This document shows, piece by piece, positions 1 through 8,048 of a stretch of DNA of 64,000 bases. A model generated the notes under the pieces. It saw only the letters and a list, made by a program, of their open reading frames with translations. It was not told where the DNA came from and did not search any database. Both the position numbers and the translations under genes were made by a program. Each line of letters starts with the position of its first letter. Position 1 is the stretch's first letter. Source of the DNA: QPIN01 sp965224575 (GTDB lineage Bacteria; Pseudomonadota; Gammaproteobacteria; Methylococcales; Methylomonadaceae); assembly GCA_965224575.1 (NCBI GenBank), contig CBDCZQ010000006.1, positions 124,001 through 188,000 on the forward strand, in the 5' to 3' direction.

Positions 1-342
1 GTCGGTATTTTTTGCCAAAAGGGCATTTAACTCACGCTCACTAAGAGTAATTTCTCTTTTAGCTCCTTTTTCAGAATATTTTTCTGGCTCCATATTTTTA
101 TTAGTTTTAGCGTTTGAATTAGTATTGTTAATCCAACTAAACTGATCTAATTTTGAACTAAGCTTATTGTCTTCTCTCTGACTAAGTACAACAGGATCAA
201 ATTTATTCGGGAAAATATAATGATTAACAATCCATAATGTTATGCCAACTGATAAAAGGACGGTAAGCAAAATACCACCAATAATTATTGGAATTTTATT
301 TTCTTTTTCCTGCTCTTTGTTTTCAGGGATTACTTCATTCAT
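1..342 (-). CDS. N-terminal part of an uncharacterised single-pass membrane protein (runs off the window)
   Basis: Open from an ATG at 342 down to base 1 without a stop, so only the first 114 codons are visible. The protein starts with a short charged segment (MNEVIPENKEQEKENK), then one strongly hydrophobic segment at about residues 17-41. A polar, Asn/Lys/Ser-rich region follows and leads into a stretch beginning KREITLSERELNALL near residue 95. The layout suggests an inner-membrane anchor with a periplasmic domain. I recognise no named family and the C-terminus is missing. The neighbour at 458 is divergent. No function is proposed. Confidence 0.7.
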   Translation of the reverse strand, partial: MNEVIPENKEQEKENKIPIIIGGILLTVLLSVGITLWIVNHYIFPNKFDPVVLSQREDNKLSSKLDQFSWINNTNSNAKTNKNMEPEKYSEKGAKREITLSERELNALLAKNTD

Positions 343-457
343 CAATAACGACCTTAATATGCAAGAGTTAATATGATAATGACACAACTTTTCTTGTTTA
401 ACAACTTCATCATACTTAGCTCAGTTCCGAATTGATTTTTATCAATAACAAGACACT

Positions 458-1108
458 ATGACTAGTAGTATGAAAAATAACTTGCTAAATAATAGAATAA
501 TTAAAACAATAACTATTTTAATTTATATTTTTCTTCTAAGCTCATGTACAACTAAGCGTCTGTGGGAAAACCCCAGTTATGAAGAGATAATTGAAAGTTA
601 TTTTATTACGGAAGATGGTAAAAAACTAGCCATCATTGGTGAAAAATATCATTATATAGTCCCTATAACCAGTGAACTGAAGAAGATACTACTATCAAAG
701 AGTCAATTCATTAACCCCTTATTTCATTCATTCAAAGTTGATAAAAACAATAATATAACAGGGAAGTACCGAACGCTAAATCATACCAATCAAAACAAAA
801 ATAATATCCCTCCGCTTAAAAAAGAAGATTTAGCCAAAAAAAATCATCATAAAGAAATACTAAAATATTCAGACACAAATAGTTCGATAGTCGGGAAACG
901 TTATATTGCAAAAAAAATAAATAAATCAAATTATAAATTTAAAAAAACCTATTACATTACTGTCGAAGAAGAACCATCACAACTTATTAAAACAGGAAAA
1001 ATTTTAGTTTCACCAATAACAGTTACAGCCGATGGAGCAATGCTTCTTGTAGGCATAGCATTAGCACTTATAATTGACAACCCAGAGGTTTTACAGTCCT
1101 TTCATTAA
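458..1108 (+). CDS. Uncharacterised lipoprotein
   Basis: 216 residues. An N-terminal basic region and hydrophobic stretch (about residues 14-29) end in LLSSC, a good lipobox with the lipidated cysteine at residue 30. Export to a membrane by the Lol/Lgt route is therefore likely. After the cysteine comes a mixed, Lys/Asn-rich domain containing a motif around KKLAIIGEKYHYI, then a weakly hydrophobic C-terminal segment (about residues 188-207). An alternative Met at residue 5 would serve equally well as start, because neither Met has a clear Shine-Dalgarno sequence. The gene is divergent from the truncated membrane protein and convergent with the channel gene. The family is not recognised. Confidence 0.7.
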   Translation: MTSSMKNNLLNNRIIKTITILIYIFLLSSCTTKRLWENPSYEEIIESYFITEDGKKLAIIGEKYHYIVPITSELKKILLSKSQFINPLFHSFKVDKNNNITGKYRTLNHTNQNKNNIPPLKKEDLAKKNHHKEILKYSDTNSSIVGKRYIAKKINKSNYKFKKTYYITVEEEPSQLIKTGKILVSPITVTADGAMLLVGIALALIIDNPEVLQSFH

Positions 1109-1128
1109 AGTTTTAGTACTTATGGCGA

Positions 1129-2865
1129 TTATACACCCACTTTATTCATTTTTTTAACAATCCACTTAGCCAAATGACTTCGGGGTTTATAGACTCCTTT
1201 TTGAACATAAAACAATTTATATTCACTATTGATCGTTGCATTAAACAAGCGGTGAGCCAGACTGGTTCCACAAAATAAAAGCTGATCATTTTCTTGTATT
1301 TCATAATTTGTCGCTGGCAAAACAATTTCTTGTTCACCTGACTTTATTACAAATACAACCAAATCCAATTTTCTTTCTCTATCCCTTGGATCCATAATCA
1401 AATCCCCTAAATGGACAACCTCTCCTGCATCCAATACATCAATAACGGCCTTACTTTTATCTCTTGTAAAATTAATGGTAACAAGATGAGGAACTTGGTC
1501 ACCCACCTTTTCACGTAAGCGATGAATAATTGTTTCCATTTCTTCTTTCCGCCCTGGTTTATTATCTAACAAATATCTAAAAAAGGTTTTTAGTAAAGGT
1601 GCTATCAAGATAAATAATATCTTCCTGGCTGCAACTAAGGTTGGTTGCATAATCATATCTACGTTTGTTTCACGAAATGCTATTTCATTCTCATGTCGGT
1701 TTTGTCGAACAATAGTAAATAGCTTGGTGTTAAAATATCGGGCATTAAGCAAAATCCCTAAATTATGTCCGTCATCATTCGTCCCTGATAAAATACCCAC
1801 AGCATCTTCAATGCCTGCTCTAGCTAACGTTATTGCTGTTGTTCTACCAACGATATATTGGTCAACATAGTCATCTTTCTTTTGGTCATGCGGGTCAATG
1901 ATGACTGTTTTAATATTATATTTACTTAAAACCCAATTGACTTCATGCCCCATTCGTCCATAGCCACAAATAACCCACTTTCCTTTAGGCGGCGTAATAT
2001 AGCGCTCAAGCGTTGCCCCCCTATCCCTAACCAACCAATTATTAAAGGAATAAAAACCAGGGTTGTTTATGGAAGCTGCTAACACTTTGGCAAAAGTTTT
2101 AAAAGGATCAACAACATGTACTTCACCACCCAAGGTAGCTAAGGTTTCTTCAAAAACTTCTACTTTAGACATACTGATAATTCCAACCTTTGGATTTAAC
2201 AGTCGTGCTAAAGCAGAAATTTTTAAATTAATTTCTTCGCTATTCGTCGTTGCGATAACCGCCTTACAGTTTCTTCGCCGCAAACCCGCTTCAATTAAAT
2301 GTTTAGGTACACCTGCATCACCACATAAACCCGGCATTGCTACTGTATAATTTCGTAACTGCAATGCTTTAATTCTTTCTTCATCATTATCAATTATTAC
2401 GGCGCGCATCCCGTAATCACTCAATCCACGAGTTAACACGCTACCCGTGTCACCAAAGCCACAAATAATAACGAAGGGAGCTTGTATTCGCTGAACGTGT
2501 CTTGAAAATCGCCATTCTGAAAGTGCTCTTACAAAAAATGGGTTTTGGAGTAAGCGAATAATCGAACCCACTGCGTAAAACCAGGTAACGACACTTAAAT
2601 AAAGGCAGATAATTGCCCAAAAACGCTGTGCATTACTGAAAACTAAAGGATATTCTCCAAAACCAGTGGTTGTCGCAGTGTAAGTCATAAAGTAAAAGGC
2701 ATGAAAAATACTCATATACTGAGTTTCACCTTCAACTTTTATTCCAGGTATAAAGACCATTCCCAAAATAGAAAATGAATAGACCAAAAGCAAAGCAATC
2801 AATGGACTACGCATTTCACGCATTACAATAAAGGTAATGCGACTTAAATCAACGGCTGCCGCCAT
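1129..2865 (-). CDS. Potassium channel protein with two RCK (TrkA-N) modules
   Basis: 578 residues, predicted inner-membrane K+ channel gated by cytosolic nucleotide-binding domains. Visible parts: a first membrane helix (about 19-41), a pore loop with the selectivity-filter-like motif TTTGFGEYP (65-73), and a second helix (about 82-104). A first Rossmann RCK domain starts at CGFGDTG (135-141). A second one has the motif WVICGYGRMG (about 297-306). The C-terminal TrkA-C-like segment runs to about residue 550 (around LPATNYEIQENDQLLFCGT). The filter is GFG rather than GYG, a known variant. The downstream-transcribed gene of this strand starts after a convergent lipoprotein. The neighbour upstream (DUF6394 membrane protein) is 76 bp away on the same strand and may be co-transcribed. 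Transport direction and ligand are inferred from family only. Confidence 0.88.
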   Translation of the reverse strand: MAAAVDLSRITFIVMREMRSPLIALLLVYSFSILGMVFIPGIKVEGETQYMSIFHAFYFMTYTATTTGFGEYPLVFSNAQRFWAIICLYLSVVTWFYAVGSIIRLLQNPFFVRALSEWRFSRHVQRIQAPFVIICGFGDTGSVLTRGLSDYGMRAVIIDNDEERIKALQLRNYTVAMPGLCGDAGVPKHLIEAGLRRRNCKAVIATTNSEEINLKISALARLLNPKVGIISMSKVEVFEETLATLGGEVHVVDPFKTFAKVLAASINNPGFYSFNNWLVRDRGATLERYITPPKGKWVICGYGRMGHEVNWVLSKYNIKTVIIDPHDQKKDDYVDQYIVGRTTAITLARAGIEDAVGILSGTNDDGHNLGILLNARYFNTKLFTIVRQNRHENEIAFRETNVDMIMQPTLVAARKILFILIAPLLKTFFRYLLDNKPGRKEEMETIIHRLREKVGDQVPHLVTINFTRDKSKAVIDVLDAGEVVHLGDLIMDPRDRERKLDLVVFVIKSGEQEIVLPATNYEIQENDQLLFCGTSLAHRLFNATINSEYKLFYVQKGVYKPRSHLAKWIVKKMNKVGV

Positions 2866-2941
2866 ATTAGCTCCCTAACAGGTTTTTAATCATGTTGGTT
2901 TTCTGAAATAAAACTAAAAAACTGAGCAATAAGAGTAAATC

Positions 2942-3325
2942 TTATAACCGGTTAAACAATGTTTCAGAAACAAGAATAACAGTTGAAATAACATTAGCTA
3001 ATAAAGCACCACCAGCTAACGACATAATACTACTCATTACTTCGGGTGTAAGACCTGTTCCTGTAATATGAACGGCAAAAGTCCAAAATCCAGCCGCTGC
3101 TAACAACTCTAAATCTGCAACCAAACTTGTTGCAAATAAAACTGCTCCTATTTGTGACCTATCCCCAAACTTTAATGCGGTAGCGATTAGGTTTACAACG
3201 ATCACTGCAAATAATTCAAATTCATTATGGTGTGCAGGATTATCAAATTCACCTAAAAAAAAACCAAAATTCAGTGTTAAAGCCAATACTACAAAAAAAC
3301 CAAAAATGACTTTCTCAAGATTCAT
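2942..3325 (-). CDS. DUF6394-type small integral membrane protein
   Basis: 127 residues with about four hydrophobic segments (residues 5-24, 36-54, 62-88, 100-122) and almost no soluble part. The N-terminal pattern MNLEKVIFGFFVVLALTLNF and the central FELFAVIVVNLIATALKFGDR resemble a small conserved gammaproteobacterial membrane family that I recall as DUF6394. The gene sits immediately upstream of the K+ channel gene on the same strand, a pairing that hints at a shared role in ion homeostasis (inference). No catalytic motif is visible. Confidence 0.7.
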   Translation of the reverse strand: MNLEKVIFGFFVVLALTLNFGFFLGEFDNPAHHNEFELFAVIVVNLIATALKFGDRSQIGAVLFATSLVADLELLAAAGFWTFAVHITGTGLTPEVMSSIMSLAGGALLANVISTVILVSETLFNRL

Positions 3326-3465
3326 ATTCTATTCTCCATATTTGATAATTCAAAAACCTAACAGACAGACTCATTCAACAAGTTACTTTATAGTCTTCTA
3401 TTTTACCTATAAACTAAGCTATGAAACATCAATTTTTTATAAGCTTAAAAAAAACACCTATTTAC

Positions 3466-3630
3466 TTAAGGGACCTCTGATTAAGTCGATTAGAATTTAG
3501 CGCAGAAAAAACTGTCGCTATTTTTCACGAAGTGAGACGTAATAGTCACTCTATTGCACCGATCTTCGTGGAAAATATCGGCAGTTTTAGCAAGCTAAAA
3601 ATAATTGGACTTGATCAGAGGTGCCCTTAA
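3466..3630. repeat. 165-bp palindromic element, TTAA-ended family, copy 1
   Basis: Long imperfect inverted repeat bounded by TTAA. The left end reads TTAAGGGACCTCTGATTAAG; the right end, on the opposite strand, reads TTAAGGGCACCTCTGATCAA. The arms continue inward through TTTAGC / GCTAAA and a central palindromic region. The same ends occur at 16342-16505 and 57387-57552. No reading frame lies inside. It occupies most of the 394-bp gap between the DUF6394 gene and hslR. It fits a non-autonomous (MITE-like) element; no matching transposase is in the window. Confidence 0.7.
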
Positions 3631-3719
3631 TATTATTTACAAAAATAAAAACTAGCTTTTATCTTATATATTGCTAATATGACTTTTATATAATTTTCAA
3701 CCACTCTCTTTTCACCCCT

Positions 3720-4112
3720 ATGCCAGAATTAGAATCCATTCGTATTGATAAATGGTTATGGACTGCACGCTTCTTCAAAACACGTAAATTAGCAACTGAA
3801 GCAGTATCTGGTGGCAAGGTTCATCTAAATGGGCAACGTTGCAAACCATCAAAAGAAGTAAAACAGGGGGTAGAGCTTTCTATTTCTAAAGGCTCCTATC
3901 AATGGGAACTAGTTATAGTCGCTATCAATTCCCATCGCCGCCCAGCAAAAGAAGCTATTTTGCTTTATCAAGAAGACCAGGCGAGTATTGATAAAAGACA
4001 ACAACAAAAAATTCAGGAAAAAGAACAGCGAGCTATATTACCTTACTCAGAACGTGAACATAGACCCAATAAAAAACAGAGACGCCAAATACATCGCTTC
4101 AAACAAGGTTAA
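3720..4112 (+). CDS. hslR: Heat-shock protein 15, S4-domain ribosome-rescue factor
   Basis: 130 residues. An N-terminal S4 RNA-binding domain (about 6-65) shows the typical IRIDKWLWTARFFKTR and AVSGGKVHLNGQR motifs. A strongly basic C-terminal tail follows, ending in KKQRRQIHRFKQG. Hsp15 binds 50S subunits carrying a stalled nascent chain with peptidyl-tRNA and helps their recycling. The length matches the E. coli protein (about 133). It is convergent with tusE, with only 5 bp between the stops. Confidence 0.9.
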   Translation: MPELESIRIDKWLWTARFFKTRKLATEAVSGGKVHLNGQRCKPSKEVKQGVELSISKGSYQWELVIVAINSHRRPAKEAILLYQEDQASIDKRQQQKIQEKEQRAILPYSEREHRPNKKQRRQIHRFKQG

Positions 4113-4117
4113 AAGTT

Positions 4118-4450
4118 TTATAAACAAGTAGGTGGCTTAGGTAAACCAGCAATTTTGCTGGCATATTTCAAAGGACCTTGAGGGAATAATTTATGCAAAT
4201 AACGACTATTTCCTTTGTCTTCCCCAAACTCTTTTTTAATCGCTTTAGTAAACACCCTAGCATTAGGCAAATGCTTAAATGTTAAATAGTAATGTCTTAT
4301 AAAAAACAATATTTCCCAATGTAATTGAGTTAACTCAAGTTCATTTAGTTTAGCTATTTGCAATGCAACAATTTCGTTCCAGTCATCTTTGTTAACTAAA
4401 AACCCTTCATCAGTTGTTTTTAGAACTGCTCCATCAACAATCAACTCCAT
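4118..4450 (-). CDS. tusE: Sulfurtransferase TusE (DsrC-like)
   Basis: 110 residues, DsrC/TusE fold. The C-terminal arm ends LPKPPTCL, with the conserved penultimate cysteine. The second DsrC cysteine, eleven residues upstream, is absent (the region reads KYASKIAG), so this is the TusE type. TusE works in persulfide relay to MnmA for 2-thiouridine at tRNA wobble positions, rather than with dissimilatory sulfite reductase. It overlaps tusB by 10 bp, indicating translational coupling. TusE normally takes sulfur from TusBCD, but only tusB is present here. Confidence 0.88.
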   Translation of the reverse strand: MELIVDGAVLKTTDEGFLVNKDDWNEIVALQIAKLNELELTQLHWEILFFIRHYYLTFKHLPNARVFTKAIKKEFGEDKGNSRYLHKLFPQGPLKYASKIAGLPKPPTCL

Positions 4451-4734
4451 GTTCGAATCACCCTATTTTTTTCTGTCATTGTAACTAAATCAGGATAATC
4501 AATAGCTTCAACACCAAAAAATAATTCATTTCTAAGAATTCCTCTTGTTTCAATATCACACTTTAAGACATATAAATTGATTGTAGATTTATGCATTTTC
4601 TGTAATTCATCATTTAATATACTACCTTTAATAAGGCGAAAAATAGCACTTTCAAAGAATACAACATCATCACTGCTTTCAAAACGATTTAAAAGAGAGC
4701 TATCAAAAGTTGATTGAAAAATTAAATGTAACAT
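4441..4734 (-). CDS. tusB: Sulfur relay protein TusB/DsrH
   Basis: 97 residues of the DsrH/TusB family: N-terminal MLHLIFQS, central DDVVFFESAIFRL and C-terminal VIRTW are the family's characteristic pieces. TusB is the small subunit of the TusBCD (DsrEFH) hexamer, which hands sulfur to TusE. The gene is upstream of tusE and overlaps it. No tusC (dsrF) or tusD (dsrE) frame is present upstream: the 307 bp before it are non-coding and contain a palindromic repeat. The partners must be elsewhere, or this pair acts alone. Confidence 0.8.
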   Translation of the reverse strand: MLHLIFQSTFDSSLLNRFESSDDVVFFESAIFRLIKGSILNDELQKMHKSTINLYVLKCDIETRGILRNELFFGVEAIDYPDLVTMTEKNRVIRTWS

Positions 4735-4770
4735 GATAAAAAAATCCTGAGAGCTTTGTCAGCTGAGTAG

Positions 4771-4904
4771 GGTGCAATTAAAAGTGGAGTATTGTAGGTG
4801 CTGCCGTCTTTTTGGCAATCCACCTCTACTTTGCTAAGGGTGTTGGGTTAACGATAGAGCTGTTAGCCCAACCTCCCATTATTACTTCACTTTTAATCAC
4901 ACTC
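4771..4904. repeat. GTAGGTTGGGCT-family palindromic repeat, copy 1
   Basis: Nested inverted repeat filling most of the gap between tusB and the first PilZ gene. Outer arms: GGTGCAATTAAAAGTGGAGTA at left, and its near complement TACTTCACTTTTAATCACAC at right. The inner core runs 4794-4874 and ends GTTAGCCCAACCT, with the internal motif GTTGGGTTAACGATAGAGC. Related copies are at 32441-32527, 34976-35062, 40421-40510 and 42240-42317. No coding sequence lies inside. Confidence 0.7.
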
Positions 4905-5041
4905 GGCTAAAATAGCTTTTTTTGAAACTTACACTATACTACCTTACTTAATAAGGACAATTTAATAATTAAAAGGACGTTACGAAAAGGAAACCAGCAA
5001 CAATCAACATGGGATAAATATAATATTCAATCAATACTTCT

Positions 5042-5782
5042 ATGCCAGATATTTCTAAGTACCTTGACTACAATCCTAAAAGAGTTCTTTCCTATCTAAA
5101 AATTTTATTAAAGGAAAGATGCTTAATCTCTGCAGCTTTTGGTGTCGGTGAAAAAGATACTTTTTTAACTGCTATCATAGAGATTGATGAAAAAAAACAA
5201 AACCTTACAATCGATTGCGGCCCAAAGGAATATCTAAACAAAAGACTACAATCCAGTGCCGTTATTAAATTTTCAACAAAATATCAAGGCATCAAAGTTC
5301 GGTTTGAAGGAAGAAAAGTTAAAAAATCTGGAGACTCTAGTCAGCCGTCCTTTATTATTCCTATTCCAAATTCAATTTATTGGCTTCAAAGACGCCAATT
5401 TTACAGGGTAAAATCGCCATTATCCAAGAAAAGTTCTTGCATTGTCTCTTTTTATAAACCAGAAACAGAAGAAGAAATAACAGTTGAATTGCCATTGCAT
5501 GACATCAGTGGATCTGGATTTTCCTTGATTAATGAATCAGAGGAACTTTCTGAGATGTTTAGTCCTTCTTCAAAATTTGAAAATTGTATTCTTAAGCTTG
5601 AAAATGAAGAGGATCAACCAATTTCATTTGAAGTTAAACACGCTACGCCAATAAACCCTAACAAAATTCAGGCAGGCGTTTATATTGGCTGCTATATTAC
5701 TAATATTACATCTAGAATGGAATCTATAATCATTCGTTATATGCAAAATATTGATCGAGAAATAAAACAAAAACAAATATAA
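5042..5782 (+). CDS. PilZ-domain c-di-GMP-binding protein (YcgR-like), paralogue 1
   Basis: 246 residues. The N-terminal half (about 1-110) resembles the YcgR N-terminal domain. The C-terminal PilZ domain has both c-di-GMP-binding signatures: RxxxR at R118-R122 (inside LQRRQFYRV) and DxSxxG at D154-G159 (DISGSG). It should bind c-di-GMP, as YcgR does when it slows the flagellar motor, but the output partner is unknown. It is followed after 167 bp by a close paralogue of the same length and architecture. A weak hairpin of AACCCCT and AGGGTT lies just after its stop (about 5791-5821). Confidence 0.85.
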   Translation: MPDISKYLDYNPKRVLSYLKILLKERCLISAAFGVGEKDTFLTAIIEIDEKKQNLTIDCGPKEYLNKRLQSSAVIKFSTKYQGIKVRFEGRKVKKSGDSSQPSFIIPIPNSIYWLQRRQFYRVKSPLSKKSSCIVSFYKPETEEEITVELPLHDISGSGFSLINESEELSEMFSPSSKFENCILKLENEEDQPISFEVKHATPINPNKIQAGVYIGCYITNITSRMESIIIRYMQNIDREIKQKQI

Positions 5783-5949
5783 ACAATCCAAAAACCCCTG
5801 TTCAAACAATTTTTAGGGTTATTTAATTTCGACAATAACATAGGGTTCTTATCAAAAAGTAAAGCAATGCACTTTATCATCAAAAATCAACAGTATAGTA
5901 GATCAAAGTATATAATAAGAATTAATTAATAGTTGAACCCTATTCGTCC

Positions 5950-6681
5950 ATGGAAGACCTATCTCAATATATAGTCAAAAACCCAAAGAAAATTTTAGCT
6001 CATTTTAAAACAATGATAGCTAATAAATGTCTGATATCAGCTAGTTTTGGTGACAAACACTCTTTTATTACAGCTATTATCGATATTGATGAAAAAAAAC
6101 AATTAATAACGATTGATTGCGGCCCTAAAGAATACCTTAATAGAGAATTACTGAGTCTAAATATTGTCGATTTTAAAAGCGAGGTTGATGGAGTTAAAGT
6201 TCTATTTAGAGGCCACGGTATTATAAAAGCAGGAAAGATGTCGCAACCCGCTTTAACCATGAAAATGCCTGAAACAATCTATTGGATTCAAAGACGTAAA
6301 TCCTATAGGGTCAGGTCACCTTTATCAAAAAATAGTTATTGCTCTATCTCTTTTTATACCTCTGATGGTGATAAAGAGACACTTAATTTCCAACTCTTTG
6401 ACTTAAGTGCTTCTGGTTTTTCTATTATGTGTGATACAGCAGAGGAAGCTGAACAACTACTTCCTTCATCTGAATTTCACAATAGTCTATTAATTCTTGA
6501 TGGCATGGAAACCTATGATATTTCTTTTATCGTTCAAAGAAAGTTTCCTGTAAACCCTGAAAACCCATTAAAAAGCCAACGAATTGGCTGTCGTTTTATA
6601 GATCTCTCTCCAGCCGATGAATCTTCTTTCTTGCGCTACACACAAGCGATTGAACGTGAAATAAAACATACCTTAGGCTAA
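5950..6681 (+). CDS. PilZ-domain c-di-GMP-binding protein (YcgR-like), paralogue 2
   Basis: 243 residues, a tandem paralogue of the preceding gene. It shares KCLISASFG near residue 30, the segment TIDCGPKEYLN and the PilZ motifs RxxxR (R116-R120, in QRRKSYRV) and DxSxxG (D151-G156, DLSASG). The two sequences differ clearly outside the motifs, so the duplication is old. It lies 11 bp before xseA, so the two are probably co-transcribed even though their functions are unrelated. Function beyond c-di-GMP binding is not predictable. Confidence 0.85.
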   Translation: MEDLSQYIVKNPKKILAHFKTMIANKCLISASFGDKHSFITAIIDIDEKKQLITIDCGPKEYLNRELLSLNIVDFKSEVDGVKVLFRGHGIIKAGKMSQPALTMKMPETIYWIQRRKSYRVRSPLSKNSYCSISFYTSDGDKETLNFQLFDLSASGFSIMCDTAEEAEQLLPSSEFHNSLLILDGMETYDISFIVQRKFPVNPENPLKSQRIGCRFIDLSPADESSFLRYTQAIEREIKHTLG

Positions 6682-6692
6682 ATATAACCAAC

Positions 6693-8048
6693 ATGTTTAA
6701 TTCACCCATTTTAGAAAAAAAAATTTATAGCGTTTCTGAACTCAATAGAGAAACAAAAAATTTATTATCTGACCACTTTGCTTCGATACAAGTTGAAGGC
6801 GAAATATCTAATTTAAGCCGCCCCTCATCAGGACATATCTATTTTTCTCTCAAAGATAAAAAGGCACAAATCCGTTGCGCCATGTTTAAATCACAGCAAC
6901 GACGACTAAAATTTAAACCCGAAAATGGCAAACAAATCATTATTTCTGCTCAGGTTAGTTTGTATGAAGCTCGTGGAGACTATCAATTAATTGTTGATAA
7001 AATGCAGGAAGCAGGTGAAGGTAACTTACAAATTGCCTTTGATCTATTAAAAAACAAATTAAAAAATGAAGGTTTGTTTGATTCAAGTCTTAAGCAGGAG
7101 ATTCCTGAAATACCTTCTCAAATTGGTGTTATCACCTCCCCCAGCGGAGCAGCAATTCACGATATTTTAAGCGTCTTGAAAAGAAGGTTTCCAGCCATTC
7201 CTATTATTATTTACCCAACATCCGTACAAGGTGATTTAGCTAAATCTGAAATTTCTGCTGCTTTGGAAGAAGCAAATAAACAAAAACAAGTCGATGTACT
7301 TATTTTAGCCCGTGGTGGTGGATCGATAGAAGACCTTTGGGCTTTTAATGAAGAGTGTGTTGCCAGAGCCATTGCAAAAAGCAAAATCCCTATTATTTCT
7401 GGTGTTGGTCATGATGTTGATTTTACTATTGCAGATTTTGTTGCCGATCTTCGCGCGCCCACACCATCAGTTGCTGCGGAAAATGCTGTTCCTAGTCAGG
7501 TTACTTGGACATCCAGATTTGAGTCTATTGAAAATAATCTAAAGAAAAATATTCAACGTCAACTTTCACTTTATCAACAATCAACAAATTGGCTTGGTAA
7601 GCGGTTGCAGCAGCAACATCCTGGGGAAAAATTACAACGCCATGCTCAAGCAATTGACCTTGCTGAGGCTCGCATGATTCGTGCAATACAAAACAAAATC
7701 AAGCATAATAATCAATTAGTTAAAAATCAAGTCTCAATTTTTCAGCAATACAAACCAAACATAAAAATAGATCGCTATAAAGAACAACTCCATTTTTTAA
7801 GTAGCCGACTAAACAGTTCAATTCAATATCAACTGGAAAGATTACAAAAAAAACACCTCTCTCTTAATCAAACTTTACATGCTGTGAGTCCTTTAGCAAC
7901 ACTAGGCCGGGGTTACGCTATTGTTAGCGATCCAAAATCATCAACAATCATAAGCTCTACTCAAAAACTCTCAATTAATGACAAAATTAAAACCCGTTTA
8001 GCTGATGGTGATTTAATTAGTCAGGTTATGGAAATCAATCATGATTAA
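6693..8048 (+). CDS. xseA: Exodeoxyribonuclease VII large subunit
   Basis: 451 residues, full length for XseA (E. coli 456). It has an N-terminal OB-fold (about 11-105, YSVSELNRETKNLL and GEISNLSRPSSGHIYFSLKD). The catalytic core contains GVITSPSGAAIHDIL, LARGGGSIEDLWAFN and the GHDVDFTIADFVAD region. A long coiled-coil stalk and a C-terminal segment ending SPLATLGRGYAIV come next. It degrades single-stranded DNA together with XseB, which is not in the window. The last codons overlap the following peptidase gene by 8 bp. Confidence 0.95.
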   Translation: MFNSPILEKKIYSVSELNRETKNLLSDHFASIQVEGEISNLSRPSSGHIYFSLKDKKAQIRCAMFKSQQRRLKFKPENGKQIIISAQVSLYEARGDYQLIVDKMQEAGEGNLQIAFDLLKNKLKNEGLFDSSLKQEIPEIPSQIGVITSPSGAAIHDILSVLKRRFPAIPIIIYPTSVQGDLAKSEISAALEEANKQKQVDVLILARGGGSIEDLWAFNEECVARAIAKSKIPIISGVGHDVDFTIADFVADLRAPTPSVAAENAVPSQVTWTSRFESIENNLKKNIQRQLSLYQQSTNWLGKRLQQQHPGEKLQRHAQAIDLAEARMIRAIQNKIKHNNQLVKNQVSIFQQYKPNIKIDRYKEQLHFLSSRLNSSIQYQLERLQKKHLSLNQTLHAVSPLATLGRGYAIVSDPKSSTIISSTQKLSINDKIKTRLADGDLISQVMEINHD

